Source: Nocardioides terrigena (lineage in GTDB: Bacteria > Actinomycetota > Actinomycetes > Propionibacteriales > Nocardioidaceae). From it: a stretch of DNA of 64,000 nt. The notes below the pieces were generated by a model, which saw nothing but the letters and a program-made list of their open reading frames with translations, was not told where the DNA came from and ran no database searches. The stretch spans positions 355,355-419,354 of the forward strand of contig NZ_PZYY01000006.1 in NCBI RefSeq assembly GCF_003047265.1, written 5' to 3'. A program made the translations under genes and the position numbers. Below, piece after piece: positions 48,637 to 58,600 of this stretch. The first letter of the stretch is position 1, and every line of letters starts with the position of its first letter.

Positions 48637-49986
48637 TCAGGAACGCGGCCGCCCAGATCCGGCGCTGGGCGGTGGCAACTGGCGGGTTTCGTTCTGCTCG
48701 CTTAGGCGCAGCATGTCCCCACCCGCGTGCGCTGCTGAGGGATCCAGCCCGGCGTTCGCGATCATCTCCTGCAAGCTCAGCAGCTCGGTCGCTGCCTCGG
48801 GTCGTGTGCGTTCGTAGTGGCTCAGAACGAAGCGGTTGAAGAGCGGGACCGCCATCGCCAGCTGGCCTCGCTTGGGTGCGTAGACGTCGCCCTCCTCGAT
48901 GAGCTCCTCACGGAGCCAGGACAGCTCTTGCTGGGAGCGACCGAGAGTCTTGGCGATCGCCGCTGTCGAGGCGCGCCCGCCGTGCAGAGCGAGGGCGGCA
49001 AGGAACTCCATCTGTCGATCGCTGATTCGGTCCCAGCGGGGGCCAAGGGTGCGGCGCTCGAGCATGTCGGCAACCCGGGGGAGTGCGGCTTCGACGTCGC
49101 CGAGGGTGATCTGGTCGGGCCCGGGCGCGGATGTCCAGATGGCGTGGGCGAACAGCTGCAGGTGGGCCGGGTAGCCGTTGCTGGCCTCTACCACGACTGC
49201 CGCCGCCTCGGGGGTCCACGCGACACCGACCCGGCGTGCTGGCTCCACCACGGCGTAGCGGGCGTCATCGGGTTGGAGAGTGAGGGGGATGGGCTCCAGC
49301 ACGAAGAGGCGATCAGGGTGGGTCACGCCAGCCTTGCGGAGCGCATCGGGAGTGAAGGGCAGCCCGGTGCCGGCGAAGAGAACCGGCGCGGAGGGGTGGT
49401 CGACGTTGAGTCGGTGCAGCGTCGCCGCGAGCAGGGCGAGGTCAGGGCCAGAGGCGACCTGGAGCTCATCGACGGTGATCAGCAGGCCCCCGCTGTGGGC
49501 GTCCTTGCGGACCTCAGCCGCCAGCGTGGCCAGGGCGTCAGCGAGCGTTCCCGCGTCCAAGCCTGCTGCGGGAGCGTCTGATGGGCGAGTGGAGATACCG
49601 GCACCGATACCCGCGATGCTCAGGTTGACCCCACCGACCCGCTCGAAGGCCTTGCGGGCGCGCTGCCACGGGCCGGCCTCCTCGGCCATACGGGTGCGAG
49701 CGCGTTGGAGCAGCGCCTCTACCAGACCAGCGTGGCCCGAGACAGCCTGGAGGTTGACCACCTCGAAACCTTGCTCCTTGGCCAGGTCCGCGAACGCGCT
49801 CACCGTGACGGTCTTCCCCACGCCGCGCGGGCCGGCAAGAATCATGTCCTGTGCGCGGACGCGGCCGCTAGAGACAATGTCGTTGAGCACCAAATGCCAG
49901 TCACGGAGAAGGCCGTCTCGTCCTGCCAGGACGGGCGGGTTGTGGCCGGCACCGGGCGTGTATGGGCTCTGATCCACCAGCGCCAC
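48637..49986 (-). CDS. AAA (Orc1/Cdc6-like) ATPase with C-terminal winged helix
   Basis: 449 aa. Walker A GPRGVGKT lies near residues 51-58, Walker B LLITVDELQ near 172 and a sensor-like VLFAGTGLP near 205. A helical lid and then a winged-helix-like region (ASTAAIAKTLGRSQQELSWLREEL) follow. This is the AAA_16/Cdc6-like architecture of NTP-driven DNA-binding regulators or initiators. The upstream inverted repeat starts 4 nt before the ATG and probably binds this protein. It points away from the BREX operon. A BrxD-like identity was considered but not supported. Confidence 0.7.
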   Translation of the reverse strand: MALVDQSPYTPGAGHNPPVLAGRDGLLRDWHLVLNDIVSSGRVRAQDMILAGPRGVGKTVTVSAFADLAKEQGFEVVNLQAVSGHAGLVEALLQRARTRMAEEAGPWQRARKAFERVGGVNLSIAGIGAGISTRPSDAPAAGLDAGTLADALATLAAEVRKDAHSGGLLITVDELQVASGPDLALLAATLHRLNVDHPSAPVLFAGTGLPFTPDALRKAGVTHPDRLFVLEPIPLTLQPDDARYAVVEPARRVGVAWTPEAAAVVVEASNGYPAHLQLFAHAIWTSAPGPDQITLGDVEAALPRVADMLERRTLGPRWDRISDRQMEFLAALALHGGRASTAAIAKTLGRSQQELSWLREELIEEGDVYAPKRGQLAMAVPLFNRFVLSHYERTRPEAATELLSLQEMIANAGLDPSAAHAGGDMLRLSEQNETRQLPPPSAGSGRPRS

Positions 49987-49989
49987 CTT

Positions 49990-50033
49990 CCTAGACTCAC
50001 CTAGATTTAGAGGGTTTTCTAGGTCAGTCTAGG
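49990..50033. promoter_or_regulatory. Large inverted repeat upstream of the AAA ATPase
   Basis: CCTAGACTCACCTAGA (49990-50005) and TCTAGGTCAGTCTAGG (50018-50033) are complementary at 15 of 16 positions, separated by 12 AT-rich nt. Each arm is itself built from two TCTAGG-type half-sites. The left arm begins 4 nt from the gene start, so binding would block initiation of the ATPase gene. Confidence 0.62.
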
Positions 50034-50084
50034 TGGCAGTCAGCTCACTCGGCAGGAGGAGCTCTCGCGCGTGTGACCGGCGCG

Positions 50085-50399
50085 TCAACGGCCGATCCGG
50101 GGTGGCGGGGGAGGTGCGCCGCCGGCAATGGACCGGTCGGCGCCGAGGCGTCGACGGGCTGCATGGTCGGGACTCTCGGGGGCTAGGCCGGCCTCGTCGG
50201 CGACTAGGGATTCACCGAGCTTGTCGGCAAGCTCGGCGATGTCGGCCGACAGCACCTGCTCGAGGACGTCCGCGATGCTGGCGATGGAGCCGTCGCAGTG
50301 GTCGACAAGGTCGGCGGCGAGGCGATCGAGGGCGCGGTCGCCCTGCTGGGTGAAGGTGACGATGCCCGAGCCCGGCTGCTCCGCGGGTGAAGTGCTCAT
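50085..50399 (-). CDS. Small helical protein under box 8
   Basis: 104 aa from ATG 50399, preceded by GAGGAGGACCC. A helical central part (LDRLAADLVDHCDGSIASIADVLE, ELADKLGESL) is followed by a Pro-rich tail. No family recognised. Bipartite box 8 is 19 nt upstream, which places it in the same regulon as the relaxase and coupling operons. Confidence 0.52.
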   Translation of the reverse strand: MSTSPAEQPGSGIVTFTQQGDRALDRLAADLVDHCDGSIASIADVLEQVLSADIAELADKLGESLVADEAGLAPESPDHAARRRLGADRSIAGGAPPPPPRIGR

Positions 50400-50417
50400 T
50401 GGGTCCTCCTCTGCTTG

Positions 50418-50452
50418 GTCACCTAGGTGATCCCGGACCTTGGGAGCGATCA
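50418..50452 (-). promoter_or_regulatory. Bipartite box, copy 8
   Basis: Minus strand TGATCGC at 50452-50446 and AGGTGAC at 50424-50418, 21 nt apart. Here the right half is embedded in the palindrome GGTCACCTAGGTGA. Confidence 0.75.
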
Positions 50453-50668
50453 GATGGGCGAGAGCATTTCGCCAGCTCGGCAGCGGGCGCCCCGGGTGTC
50501 GTGGGAGCTGGTCAGGTTGCCGGGCCGGAGCGCCGGTGACGGACAGCGGGCCGGCGGCCGCAAGACACGCCGTTGGTTCTGCTGAACCGGCCGAAACCAG
50601 GCTCATCCTCGACTACGCTCGGACACACCCGGCTAAAGCCGGTTCGCCGAGGGAAGGGTCGACGCGTC
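50453..50668 (+). other. Intergenic region before the BREX operon
   Basis: About 215 nt between box 8 and the HTH gene. It contains GGTT-CTGCTG-AACC (about 50574-50588) and the hairpin-like CCGGCTAAAGCCGG just before the ribosome binding site, and a possible -10 TACGCT near 50615. These could form the BREX promoter and operator. Not verified. Confidence 0.4.
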
Positions 50669-50869
50669 GTGTCCGAACCGTGGTTGTCCGCAGAGGACAT
50701 CGCCGCCCATCTCGGCGTCACGAAGGACACGGTCTACGCCTGGATCGCCGACAAGGCCATGCCAGCCCATAAGGTCGGCCGGCTCTGGAAGTTCCAGACC
50801 AGCGAGGTCGACGAATGGGTGCGCCGCGGCGGTGCCGCTACCTCAGATGAACCGAGCAACACCGGCTGA
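50669..50869 (+). CDS. Excisionase/MerR-type helix-turn-helix protein heading the BREX operon
   Basis: 66 aa from GTG 50669 (GGGAAGGG upstream). The whole protein is one HTH_17 domain: WLSAEDIAAHLGVTKDTVYAW, then the wing AHKVGRLWKFQTSEVDEWVRRGG. Such domains serve as excisionases or small regulators. Directly before brxA, on the same strand, it is most likely a local regulator. Known BREX regulators are WYL-domain BrxR proteins, and none is seen here. A longer in-frame ATG at 50573 adds sequence not typical of the family. Confidence 0.65.
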   Translation: MSEPWLSAEDIAAHLGVTKDTVYAWIADKAMPAHKVGRLWKFQTSEVDEWVRRGGAATSDEPSNTG

Positions 50870-50954
50870 CTTGTCGCCCGACAGGACAGAACTGTCGCCG
50901 GTCCCCGATAGCCTGAACGACTTTGCCCGAGACGCCAGTAAGGAGGTGCCAGCC

Positions 50955-51563
50955 GTGACCGACGCCGAGACCAGCGATCGCTATGCGTTGTCGTTCACCA
51001 CCGGCACGCTCCTAACCCGTGAGGCCGCCCTCCTGGCGCCCGCCTACCTCGAGGAACGCGACTGGGAGAAGGCCCGTGACCGAGCCGTGGCCGACAACCT
51101 TCTCCAGGCTCGCACGCACCGCAGCGGCGTCCGCCTCGTCCGCGAGACGGTGAAGCGCCTTTCGGCCCTGACCGAGCCAGAGCTCGAGCTCCTCGGCGAC
51201 CTCACGGCCACCGAGCGCGGCCACCTGATGTGGGTGGCGGCCTGCCGCCGCTACAGCCTCATCGCGGAGTTCGCCGAAGAGGTCCTGCGCGAGCGGTTCC
51301 TGCTGCTAGCACCGACACTCGCCTACGAGGACTTCGACGGCTTCATCCGGAGCAAGGCCCTGTGGCACGACGAGCTCGCAACGATCAAGGACTCAACCAT
51401 GCAGAAGCTGCGATCCACGGTGTTCAAGATGCTTGTGGAAGCCGAGCTGCTCTCGGAGTCCGGGCACATCGTGCCCGCCGTCCTGTCCGAACGACTCCTC
51501 GCTCTCCTGAATCTCCGCACGCCGAGCGACATCCGCTTCTTCCCCACCCGGAGCGCAGCCTGA
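50955..51563 (+). CDS. brxA: BREX protein BrxA (DUF1819)
   Basis: 202 aa from GTG 50955 with a strong TAAGGAGG at 8 nt. The DUF1819 pattern is visible: YALSFTTGTLLTREAALLAPAYL, DNLLQARTHRSGVRLVRETVKRL, RGHLMWVAACRRYSLIAEFAEEV, and KLRSTVFKMLVEAELLS. BrxA is a small DNA-binding helical protein needed for BREX. An upstream ATG at 50847 is possible but overlaps the HTH gene and lacks a ribosome binding site. It is joined to brxB by TGATG. Confidence 0.88.
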   Translation: MTDAETSDRYALSFTTGTLLTREAALLAPAYLEERDWEKARDRAVADNLLQARTHRSGVRLVRETVKRLSALTEPELELLGDLTATERGHLMWVAACRRYSLIAEFAEEVLRERFLLLAPTLAYEDFDGFIRSKALWHDELATIKDSTMQKLRSTVFKMLVEAELLSESGHIVPAVLSERLLALLNLRTPSDIRFFPTRSAA

Positions 51564-52165
51564 TGAAGACGATGGACCTGAACGCACAAGAAGCGCACCT
51601 GCTCGCCGTGCTGAGCAGCCAGCGGTTCCTTCGTATGGAGGGACTGAGCAACGAAGTCCCGTTCTTCATCTACCCGTTCCCGCCCGAGGCCTCCCTCGCG
51701 GTCGCGCAGGCGAAGAAGCGGATCAAGACCAAGCTCTCGACCAAGCACGGCATCACCGTGCGAGAGGTCAACCTCTACGACCTGTCGGTGGAGATTCTCA
51801 AAGGACGCGGTGTCTGGGAGCGAGTGCTCGCGTTCGAGCCCGACCACGACAAGGACGACTTGCGCGAAATGTTGCAGGCCATGCTCGACCCGCAACTCCA
51901 CCTCGCCCCGGCGCTGCAGGCCAAGGTGCAGGACGGCGCCTTCGACATCGTCTTCCTTACCGGCATAGGCGAGGTCTTCCCCTACATCCGGTCCCACAAC
52001 GTGCTCAACAACCTGCAGAGCGTGGTGACCGGAAGGCCGATGCTCATGTTCTTCCCCGGCGACTACCGGCAGTCAGACTCGCTCGGGTCGAGTCTCGTCC
52101 TGTTCAACACGTTGACCGACGACCAGTACTACCGAGCCAAGAACATCCTGGAACAGGAAGCGTGA
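51563..52165 (+). CDS. brxB: BREX protein BrxB (DUF1788)
   Basis: 200 aa. DUF1788 segments: PFFIYPFPPEASLAVAQAKK, VREVNLYDLSVEIL, DIVFLTGIGEVFPYIRSHNV, LNNLQSVVTGRPMLMFFPG. BrxB is a core BREX component thought to act with PglX and BrxC. Its start overlaps the brxA stop, and brxC follows 4 nt after its stop, so the operon is tightly packed. Confidence 0.88.
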   Translation: MKTMDLNAQEAHLLAVLSSQRFLRMEGLSNEVPFFIYPFPPEASLAVAQAKKRIKTKLSTKHGITVREVNLYDLSVEILKGRGVWERVLAFEPDHDKDDLREMLQAMLDPQLHLAPALQAKVQDGAFDIVFLTGIGEVFPYIRSHNVLNNLQSVVTGRPMLMFFPGDYRQSDSLGSSLVLFNTLTDDQYYRAKNILEQEA

Positions 52166-52169
52166 CCCG

Positions 52170-55100
52170 ATGCTGTTGAACCAGACCTTCGCCAAGGACG
52201 TCCAGCGCCCCATCGAAGGCGTCATCAAGGCCGACGACGCCGCACACCTGAGCACCGAGGTCGACGAGTACGTCCTGACGAACGAGGCAGCCAAGGGCCT
52301 CGAGCTCCTGCTGGAGGCCTACACCAACTACACCAACGCCAACGGTGTCTGGATCTCCGGCTTCTTCGGCTCCGGTAAGTCACACCTGCTCAAAATGCTC
52401 GCGCACCTGCTCGGCGACGTCGAAGGCCAGGACTTCGACCGCAGCCAGGTCTCGGAGAGCTTTCGCTCCAAGGCCACCGGATCGTTCCTGCCCGCGCTGC
52501 TGACCAAGGCCGAGCGCATCGCGGCCAAGAGCCTGCTGTTCAACATCGACCAGAAGGCCACCCTCATCACAAAGGACCAGGCCGACGCGCTGCTCAAGGT
52601 GTTCGTGAAGGTCTTCGACGAGAGCCGCGGCTACTACGGCAACCAGGGCCACGTCGCCCGCTTCGAGCGCGACCTCGACACCCGCGGCCAGTACGAGGCG
52701 TTCAAGGAGGCCTTCGAGCAGATCGCCAAGATCCCGTGGAGCCAGGGCCGCGAGCAAAGCGCCCTGGAGGGCGCCTCGATCGACCGTGCCTTTGCCGAGA
52801 TCAACGGCCAGGCGACCGACGGAATCATCAAGCAGTACCAGCAGTCCTACGCGGTCTCCATCGAGGACTTCGCCGACGAGGTCAAGGCATGGCTCGACCA
52901 GCAGCCCGACGGCTTCCGCCTCAACTTCTACGTCGACGAGGTCGGCCAGTTCATCGGGTCCAACACCCACCTGATGCTCAACCTCCAGACCATCGCCGAA
53001 AGCCTCAACACCAAGTGCGGCGGCCGGGCCTGGGTCTTCGTGACCTCCCAGGAGGACATGGACAAGGTCGTCGGTGACCGCACCAAGCAGCAGGGCAACG
53101 ACTTCTCCAAGATCCAGGCACGGTTCAAGACCCGCGTCCACCTCACCAGCGCCGACGTCGAGGAAGTCATCCGCAAGCGCCTGCTCGAGAAGAACGACGA
53201 CGGAGCCGCCGCGCTCCGAGAGATCTACGCCTTCGAGTCGGCCAACTTCAAGACACTGTTCGATTTCGTCGACGGCGCGAAGAAGTACCGCAACTACACC
53301 GACGAAGAGCACTTCGTCGGCACCTACCCATTCGTCAGCTACCAGTTCCCACTCTTCCAGGCCGCGATTATCGGGATCTCCGACCACAACGCCTTCGAAG
53401 GCCGCAACAGCTCCGTCGGTGAGCGGTCCATGCTCGGCGTCGTCCAGGACGTCGCCAAGGTCGTCGGCACCGGCGAGCTCGGAACGCTGGCCACCTTTGA
53501 CCGCATGTTCGAAGGCATCCGCGCCTCGCTCAAGGCACAGGCCCAGCAGCAAATCCTCGTCGCCGAGCGCAACCTCGACAACGAGCTGGCCATCCGGCTC
53601 CTAAAGGCACTCTTCCTCGTCAAGTACGTCGAGAGCTTCCAAGCCACCGCCCGCAACCTCACCGTGCTCGTCTACGACCGCTTCGGGCTCGATCTGCCGG
53701 CGCTGGCCGAGGACGTCAAGGAAGCGCTCGCCGAGCTGGAGAGGCAGACCTACATCCAGCGCAACGGCCAGGTCTACGAGTACCTCACCAACGAAGAGCA
53801 GGTCATCGAGGAGGAAATCAAGAACGTCGACATCGACGCCTCCGAGGTCAGCTCCCAGCTGTTCAAGGTGCTCTCGGTCGAAGTCATCAGGACCAACAAG
53901 ATCCGCTACGCCAAGAACGGCCAGGACTTCCCGTTCGGGTTCAAGCTCGACGACCAGGTCCACGGACAGCAGAAGGAACTCTCCGCCCACTTCATCACCC
54001 CGGACTACCCCTACACCGCGGACGAGACCCGGATGCACAGCGCCGGCAAGGACGAGCTGCGGGTGGTGCTTGACCCCGACGAGCGCGTGCTGACCGACCT
54101 GCGGCTGCTTCTCAAGACCGACAAGTACATCAAGCGCAAGCGCACCAGCTCACTCTCAGCGATCGAAGAGCAGATCCTCCAAACCAAGGCGACCCTCAAC
54201 CGTGAACGCGAGAAGGAACTCGCCCAACGCATCCAGACCGCCGTCGGCAAGGCAGGGCTGATCATCAACGCAGCCGACGTCCCCGCCAGCTCGACCGACG
54301 CACTCGGACGAGTGACAGAGGGCTTCCAGGAACTCATCAGCCGCACCTACACCCAGCTCAAGCTGCTCGGCGGCATCACCTACAGCGAGCAGCAGGTGGC
54401 GGGCGCCGCGAACCCCGACAGCGGCCTTTTCGACGCCGACGCACTGATGAAGATCGACCAGGCCGCCCAAGAGGTCCTCTCGACGATCCTGCGCAAGACC
54501 GGCCAAGGCGAACAGGTAACGATGAAGACGATCGTCGACACCTTCCAGGCCAAGCCCTACGGATGGGACCTCGCCTCGATCGAGGTCATCGTTGCCTCCT
54601 TGGTCGGCGCCTCGAAGGTAACGCTGACGATGGATGGCAACGTCCTCAAGCGGACCGAAATCGCAACCGCGCTGCGAAACACGCAGAAGCACGGCCACCA
54701 GGTCATCGCGGCGCAGAAGACGTTCGACGAGCGCAAGGTCGCAACGTTCCGCAAGTTCTGCATCGACTTCTTCGACGAGCCCAGCGCTCCCAAGGACCCA
54801 CTCGAGCTGGCCCGCCATGGCGGCGACAAGCTCAAGGGCAAGCTCGACGAGTTGCGGGCCGCCTTGAACGTCTCGCGCTACCCGTTCGTCCAGCAGCTCG
54901 GCGGCCCGATCGACCTGCTGGAACAGGCGGTCGGCAAGAGCGACGACTGGTACCTCAACGACTTCGACCTCGGCGACGACCTCCTCGAAGCCAAGGACCA
55001 CGTGATCGACCCGATCCAGTCCTTCGTCAACGGACCACAGCGGACGATCTACGACGACGCCGCAGGTCTCCTCACCACCCACGCCAGCAATCTCAACTAC

Positions 55101-55634
55101 CTGCCCTCGGGCAGCGATGAGGCCATCAAGACTGCGCTCGCCGACCCCAACGCCTTCCGTGGCAGCAAGATGGCCCAGCTCAAGCAAGCAACTGACGCCT
55201 TGCGGGGCCAGATCGACAGTGTTGTTGCGGACAGTCGGGCGGCGGTCGCCAGCACCGTGGAGCGCCGCCGCAGCGAACTCGCCGACACCGCGTATTACGC
55301 GGCCGCCACACCGGAGGCCCAGCAGCGCGCCGTCCAGCGGATCGACCAGACGCTCGCCCGGATCGCCACCGAGAACCAGGTCGCGCTCATCCAGCAGATC
55401 GGCTCGAACTTCGAGTCCAGCGAGTACCCGGGGCTACTCGACCTACTCGCATCGTCGCCGGCGACCCCGAGCCCCGATCCAGAGCCGGTCAAGCAGACCG
55501 TCTCTGTGAAGACCGTCCTGGTGCCAGGTGCGTCTGGAGTCCTCGAGACCGAGGCAGACGTCGACAACTACCTGACCGCCCTGCGCAGCGCGCTCATTGA
55601 GACCTTGAACGACGGAAAGCGAATCACCCTCTGA
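52170..55634 (+). CDS. brxC: BREX P-loop ATPase BrxC
   Basis: 1154 aa. Walker A FFGSGKSHL lies at about residues 65-73 after the typical BrxC start (NQTFAKDVQRPIEGVIKADD). Further blocks are YVDEVGQFIG near 252 (Walker B) and FVTSQEDMDKVVG near 290. Length is as expected for type 1 BrxC (about 1200). It is a large STAND/ORC-like ATPase that probably remodels the BREX complex on DNA. It overlaps pglX by TGATG. Confidence 0.9.
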   Translation: MLLNQTFAKDVQRPIEGVIKADDAAHLSTEVDEYVLTNEAAKGLELLLEAYTNYTNANGVWISGFFGSGKSHLLKMLAHLLGDVEGQDFDRSQVSESFRSKATGSFLPALLTKAERIAAKSLLFNIDQKATLITKDQADALLKVFVKVFDESRGYYGNQGHVARFERDLDTRGQYEAFKEAFEQIAKIPWSQGREQSALEGASIDRAFAEINGQATDGIIKQYQQSYAVSIEDFADEVKAWLDQQPDGFRLNFYVDEVGQFIGSNTHLMLNLQTIAESLNTKCGGRAWVFVTSQEDMDKVVGDRTKQQGNDFSKIQARFKTRVHLTSADVEEVIRKRLLEKNDDGAAALREIYAFESANFKTLFDFVDGAKKYRNYTDEEHFVGTYPFVSYQFPLFQAAIIGISDHNAFEGRNSSVGERSMLGVVQDVAKVVGTGELGTLATFDRMFEGIRASLKAQAQQQILVAERNLDNELAIRLLKALFLVKYVESFQATARNLTVLVYDRFGLDLPALAEDVKEALAELERQTYIQRNGQVYEYLTNEEQVIEEEIKNVDIDASEVSSQLFKVLSVEVIRTNKIRYAKNGQDFPFGFKLDDQVHGQQKELSAHFITPDYPYTADETRMHSAGKDELRVVLDPDERVLTDLRLLLKTDKYIKRKRTSSLSAIEEQILQTKATLNREREKELAQRIQTAVGKAGLIINAADVPASSTDALGRVTEGFQELISRTYTQLKLLGGITYSEQQVAGAANPDSGLFDADALMKIDQAAQEVLSTILRKTGQGEQVTMKTIVDTFQAKPYGWDLASIEVIVASLVGASKVTLTMDGNVLKRTEIATALRNTQKHGHQVIAAQKTFDERKVATFRKFCIDFFDEPSAPKDPLELARHGGDKLKGKLDELRAALNVSRYPFVQQLGGPIDLLEQAVGKSDDWYLNDFDLGDDLLEAKDHVIDPIQSFVNGPQRTIYDDAAGLLTTHASNLNYLPSGSDEAIKTALADPNAFRGSKMAQLKQATDALRGQIDSVVADSRAAVASTVERRRSELADTAYYAAATPEAQQRAVQRIDQTLARIATENQVALIQQIGSNFESSEYPGLLDLLASSPATPSPDPEPVKQTVSVKTVLVPGASGVLETEADVDNYLTALRSALIETLNDGKRITL

Positions 55635-58600
55635 TGGAAACCGCACCGCTGAAGAACTTCGCGACCTGGGCACGTACCGCGCTCATCCGCGAGGTCACCG
55701 CCCGCGTCGCTGCCGTGCTCGCCCCAGGCTCATCGGAGCGCGTCGAGCAGGCCAAGGCGGTCTATGCCCTGGAGAGGGCCGTCACCGCTGCCGGCGGCGG
55801 CGATGAGGGTCGCTCGGCCGTCGCAGACAAGGTCGCCTACACCTGGTTCAACCGGATCGTCGCGCTTCGCTTCATGGATGCCAACGGCTACACCGGCATC
55901 GGCGTCGTCTCCCCCCAGGCCGGCGTCGAGGTCGGCCAACCCGAGATCCTCGCCGAAGCCAAGCGCGGAGTTATCGACACCGAGGTCGCGAGTCAAAAGA
56001 CCTGTACAGCGGTCGCCGCGCTTCTTGACGGCACGCGCGCAAGCGCCAGCCCCCAGGGCGAGGCATATGCACTCCTGCTCGCCGACTACTGCCGACACTG
56101 GAACCGCGCCATGCCTTTCATGTTCGAGCGCGAGGGCGACTACACCGAGCTGCTCATCCCGGCCAACCTGCTCGCCGACGACTCAGTCCTTAACCGCTCG
56201 GTCAAGGTACTTACCGAAGAGGTCTGCAGGGACGTCGAGGTTATTGGCTGGCTCTACCAGTTCTACATTGCCGAGCGGAAGGACGAGGTATTCGCCGGGT
56301 TCAAGAAGAGTAAGAAGGCGGGCGCCGGAGAGATCCCCGCCGCCACCCAGCTCTTCACCCCGCATTGGATCGTCCGCTACCTCGTGGAGAACTCCCTAGG
56401 CCGACTCTGGCTGCTCAACCGACCGTCGTCTGGCCTGGTTGACCAAATGGAGTACTACCTTGCCCCTGTCGAGGAGGTGACAGACTTCCTCAGGATCGCC
56501 AAGCCCGAGGACCTCAAGGCCATCGACCCAGCCTGCGGCTCGGGCCACATGCTCACCTACGCGTTCGACCTCCTGTACTCGATCTACGAGGAGGAGGGAT
56601 ACGGCCCCGCCGAGATTCCTAGCCTCATCCTCACAAACAACCTCTACGGCACAGAGATCGACCCGCGCGCAGGGGCCCTCGCCGCGTTCGCGCTCACGAT
56701 GAAGGCCCGCGCCAGACAGCGGACGTTCTTCACCAAGCAGGTCGAGCCGAACATCTGCGTGCTGGAGCCCATCTCGTTCAGTCCAGACGAACTCGACTTC
56801 CTCCGCACTAAGGATGGGGATCGCCACGCTGAAGAGGCCTTCTGGAATCAGCTTGCCGAGGCGGACACCTTCGGCTCATTGATCCAGCCTGACCCCGACA
56901 TCACGTCGCAGTTGGCCGCCCATCTGGCGACCTTCGACCACGGGGACGAGTTGCTGAGGGCTGAGACCATCGAGCGGGCACACCGGCTGGTTTACCAAGC
57001 AGAGTTCCTCCTTCCTCGGTACGGAGTTGTCGTCGCGAACCCGCCTTACATGGGCAGCAGCAACATGGGTCCGCTCCTCGCGGGCTTCGCCAGGGAGAAG
57101 TATCCGGCCGCGAAATCCGACCTCATGACGATGTTCATCGAGCGCGCGGCGTCACTGGTGCCTGAAGGCGGCGTGTTCGCGATGATCACGCTCGCCAGCT
57201 GGATGTTCAATCAAGATGCGGCGAACTTTCGCAAGGACCTCCTGGGTCGTTCGACAATCTCGTCCCTCCTGCACCTAGGGCGAGGAATCTTCGGCGTCGA
57301 CTATGGAACGGTCGCCTTTGCCGCCACCCGCGGTCACGACGACCGGTCCGTCGGCGTCTACCGCAAGCTGTACGACGTCTTCTCCAGTGTCAGGACGCCC
57401 GAGGAGATCAGGGACCTATTCCTGGATCACTCACATGCTTCATACCTTGTTGCGCAGCATGCGATCGAGTCACTGCCAGGGAAGGCGTTCGCATACTGGG
57501 TCGACCGCGAGGTCGCCGACGCCTTCAGCCGCTGCGGTCCGATTGGAAAGCGCTTCTCCTCAGGGAATGGCATCACGACGTCCGACAACGGACGCTTTCT
57601 CCGGTACTGGTGGGAGGTCGGCGCCCGCGACGTTCGCACAGAGGATTCCAATGGGCCGTGGGTGCCGATCAACAAGGGAGGTCCGTACCGGAAGTGGTCG
57701 GGCAACAGAGAGTTCGTTCTTGACTGGCGCCACGACGGCAAAGAGCTTTTCAACCTGCGGCCTACAGCGACGATGCGGAACGTAGACAAGTTCTTTGCCC
57801 CATCCGTCAGTTGGTCGGATGTGTCTATCGGGTCCGTGGTTGGGCGAGCATACGGAGCCGAGTACGCGTTCGACGCCTCTGCAAATTCGGTGTTCCCCCA
57901 GAAGCTGGAGGACCGCCATGCGCTTCTCGCGTTCTTGAACACCCGGGCAGTTGCAGAGATCTCCCTACTCCTCAACCCGGGTACTCATTTCAAGATCGGC
58001 AACTTCGAGGCGCTCCCCGCCATGCTGCGTTCGGATCCAGATCTGGTCGGAGACGTCGAGGAACTGATCGGCATTTCAGACGAAGATCTCAGTACTACCG
58101 AACTTGATCGAACCTTCGAGCGGGATCAAGTAGCCCACTACGGGGGGAGTGTCGAGGCGTCAATCGAGAGGGTGCGTGGCGACTGGGAGAAGCGGATCTC
58201 ACGTATGACCGAGCTAGAGGAACGAAACAACAGGCTCGTTGCTTCGGCAGAGTCGCTCCCGGCACGAATGGCTGAAGCACCTACACCTGAAGATGTCACC
58301 CTACGGAACAACCCAGAGTTTGAGTTTCGCAAGTTTGAACGCGGGATCAGGATTGAACTCGATACGAGGGCCAAGATCGACGACCTCGTGTCGTACGCGG
58401 TCGGATGCATGTTTGGGCGCTACAGCCTGGACGAGCCCGGGCTGATCCTCGCTGACCAGGGCGCGACGTTGCAGGACTACCTCGCGAAGGTCCCGTCGCC
58501 CACGTTCATGCCCGATACCGACAACGTGATTCCGATCGTGGATGGCGAGTGGTTCGAGGACGACATCGTGGAGAGGTTCCGGACGTTTCTTCGCGCGGCG

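Noticed and set aside
48637..49986. AAA ATPase considered as BrxD, part of BREX
   Set aside because: It is on the opposite strand, separated by another gene and its own operator, and the core type 1 set is complete without it.
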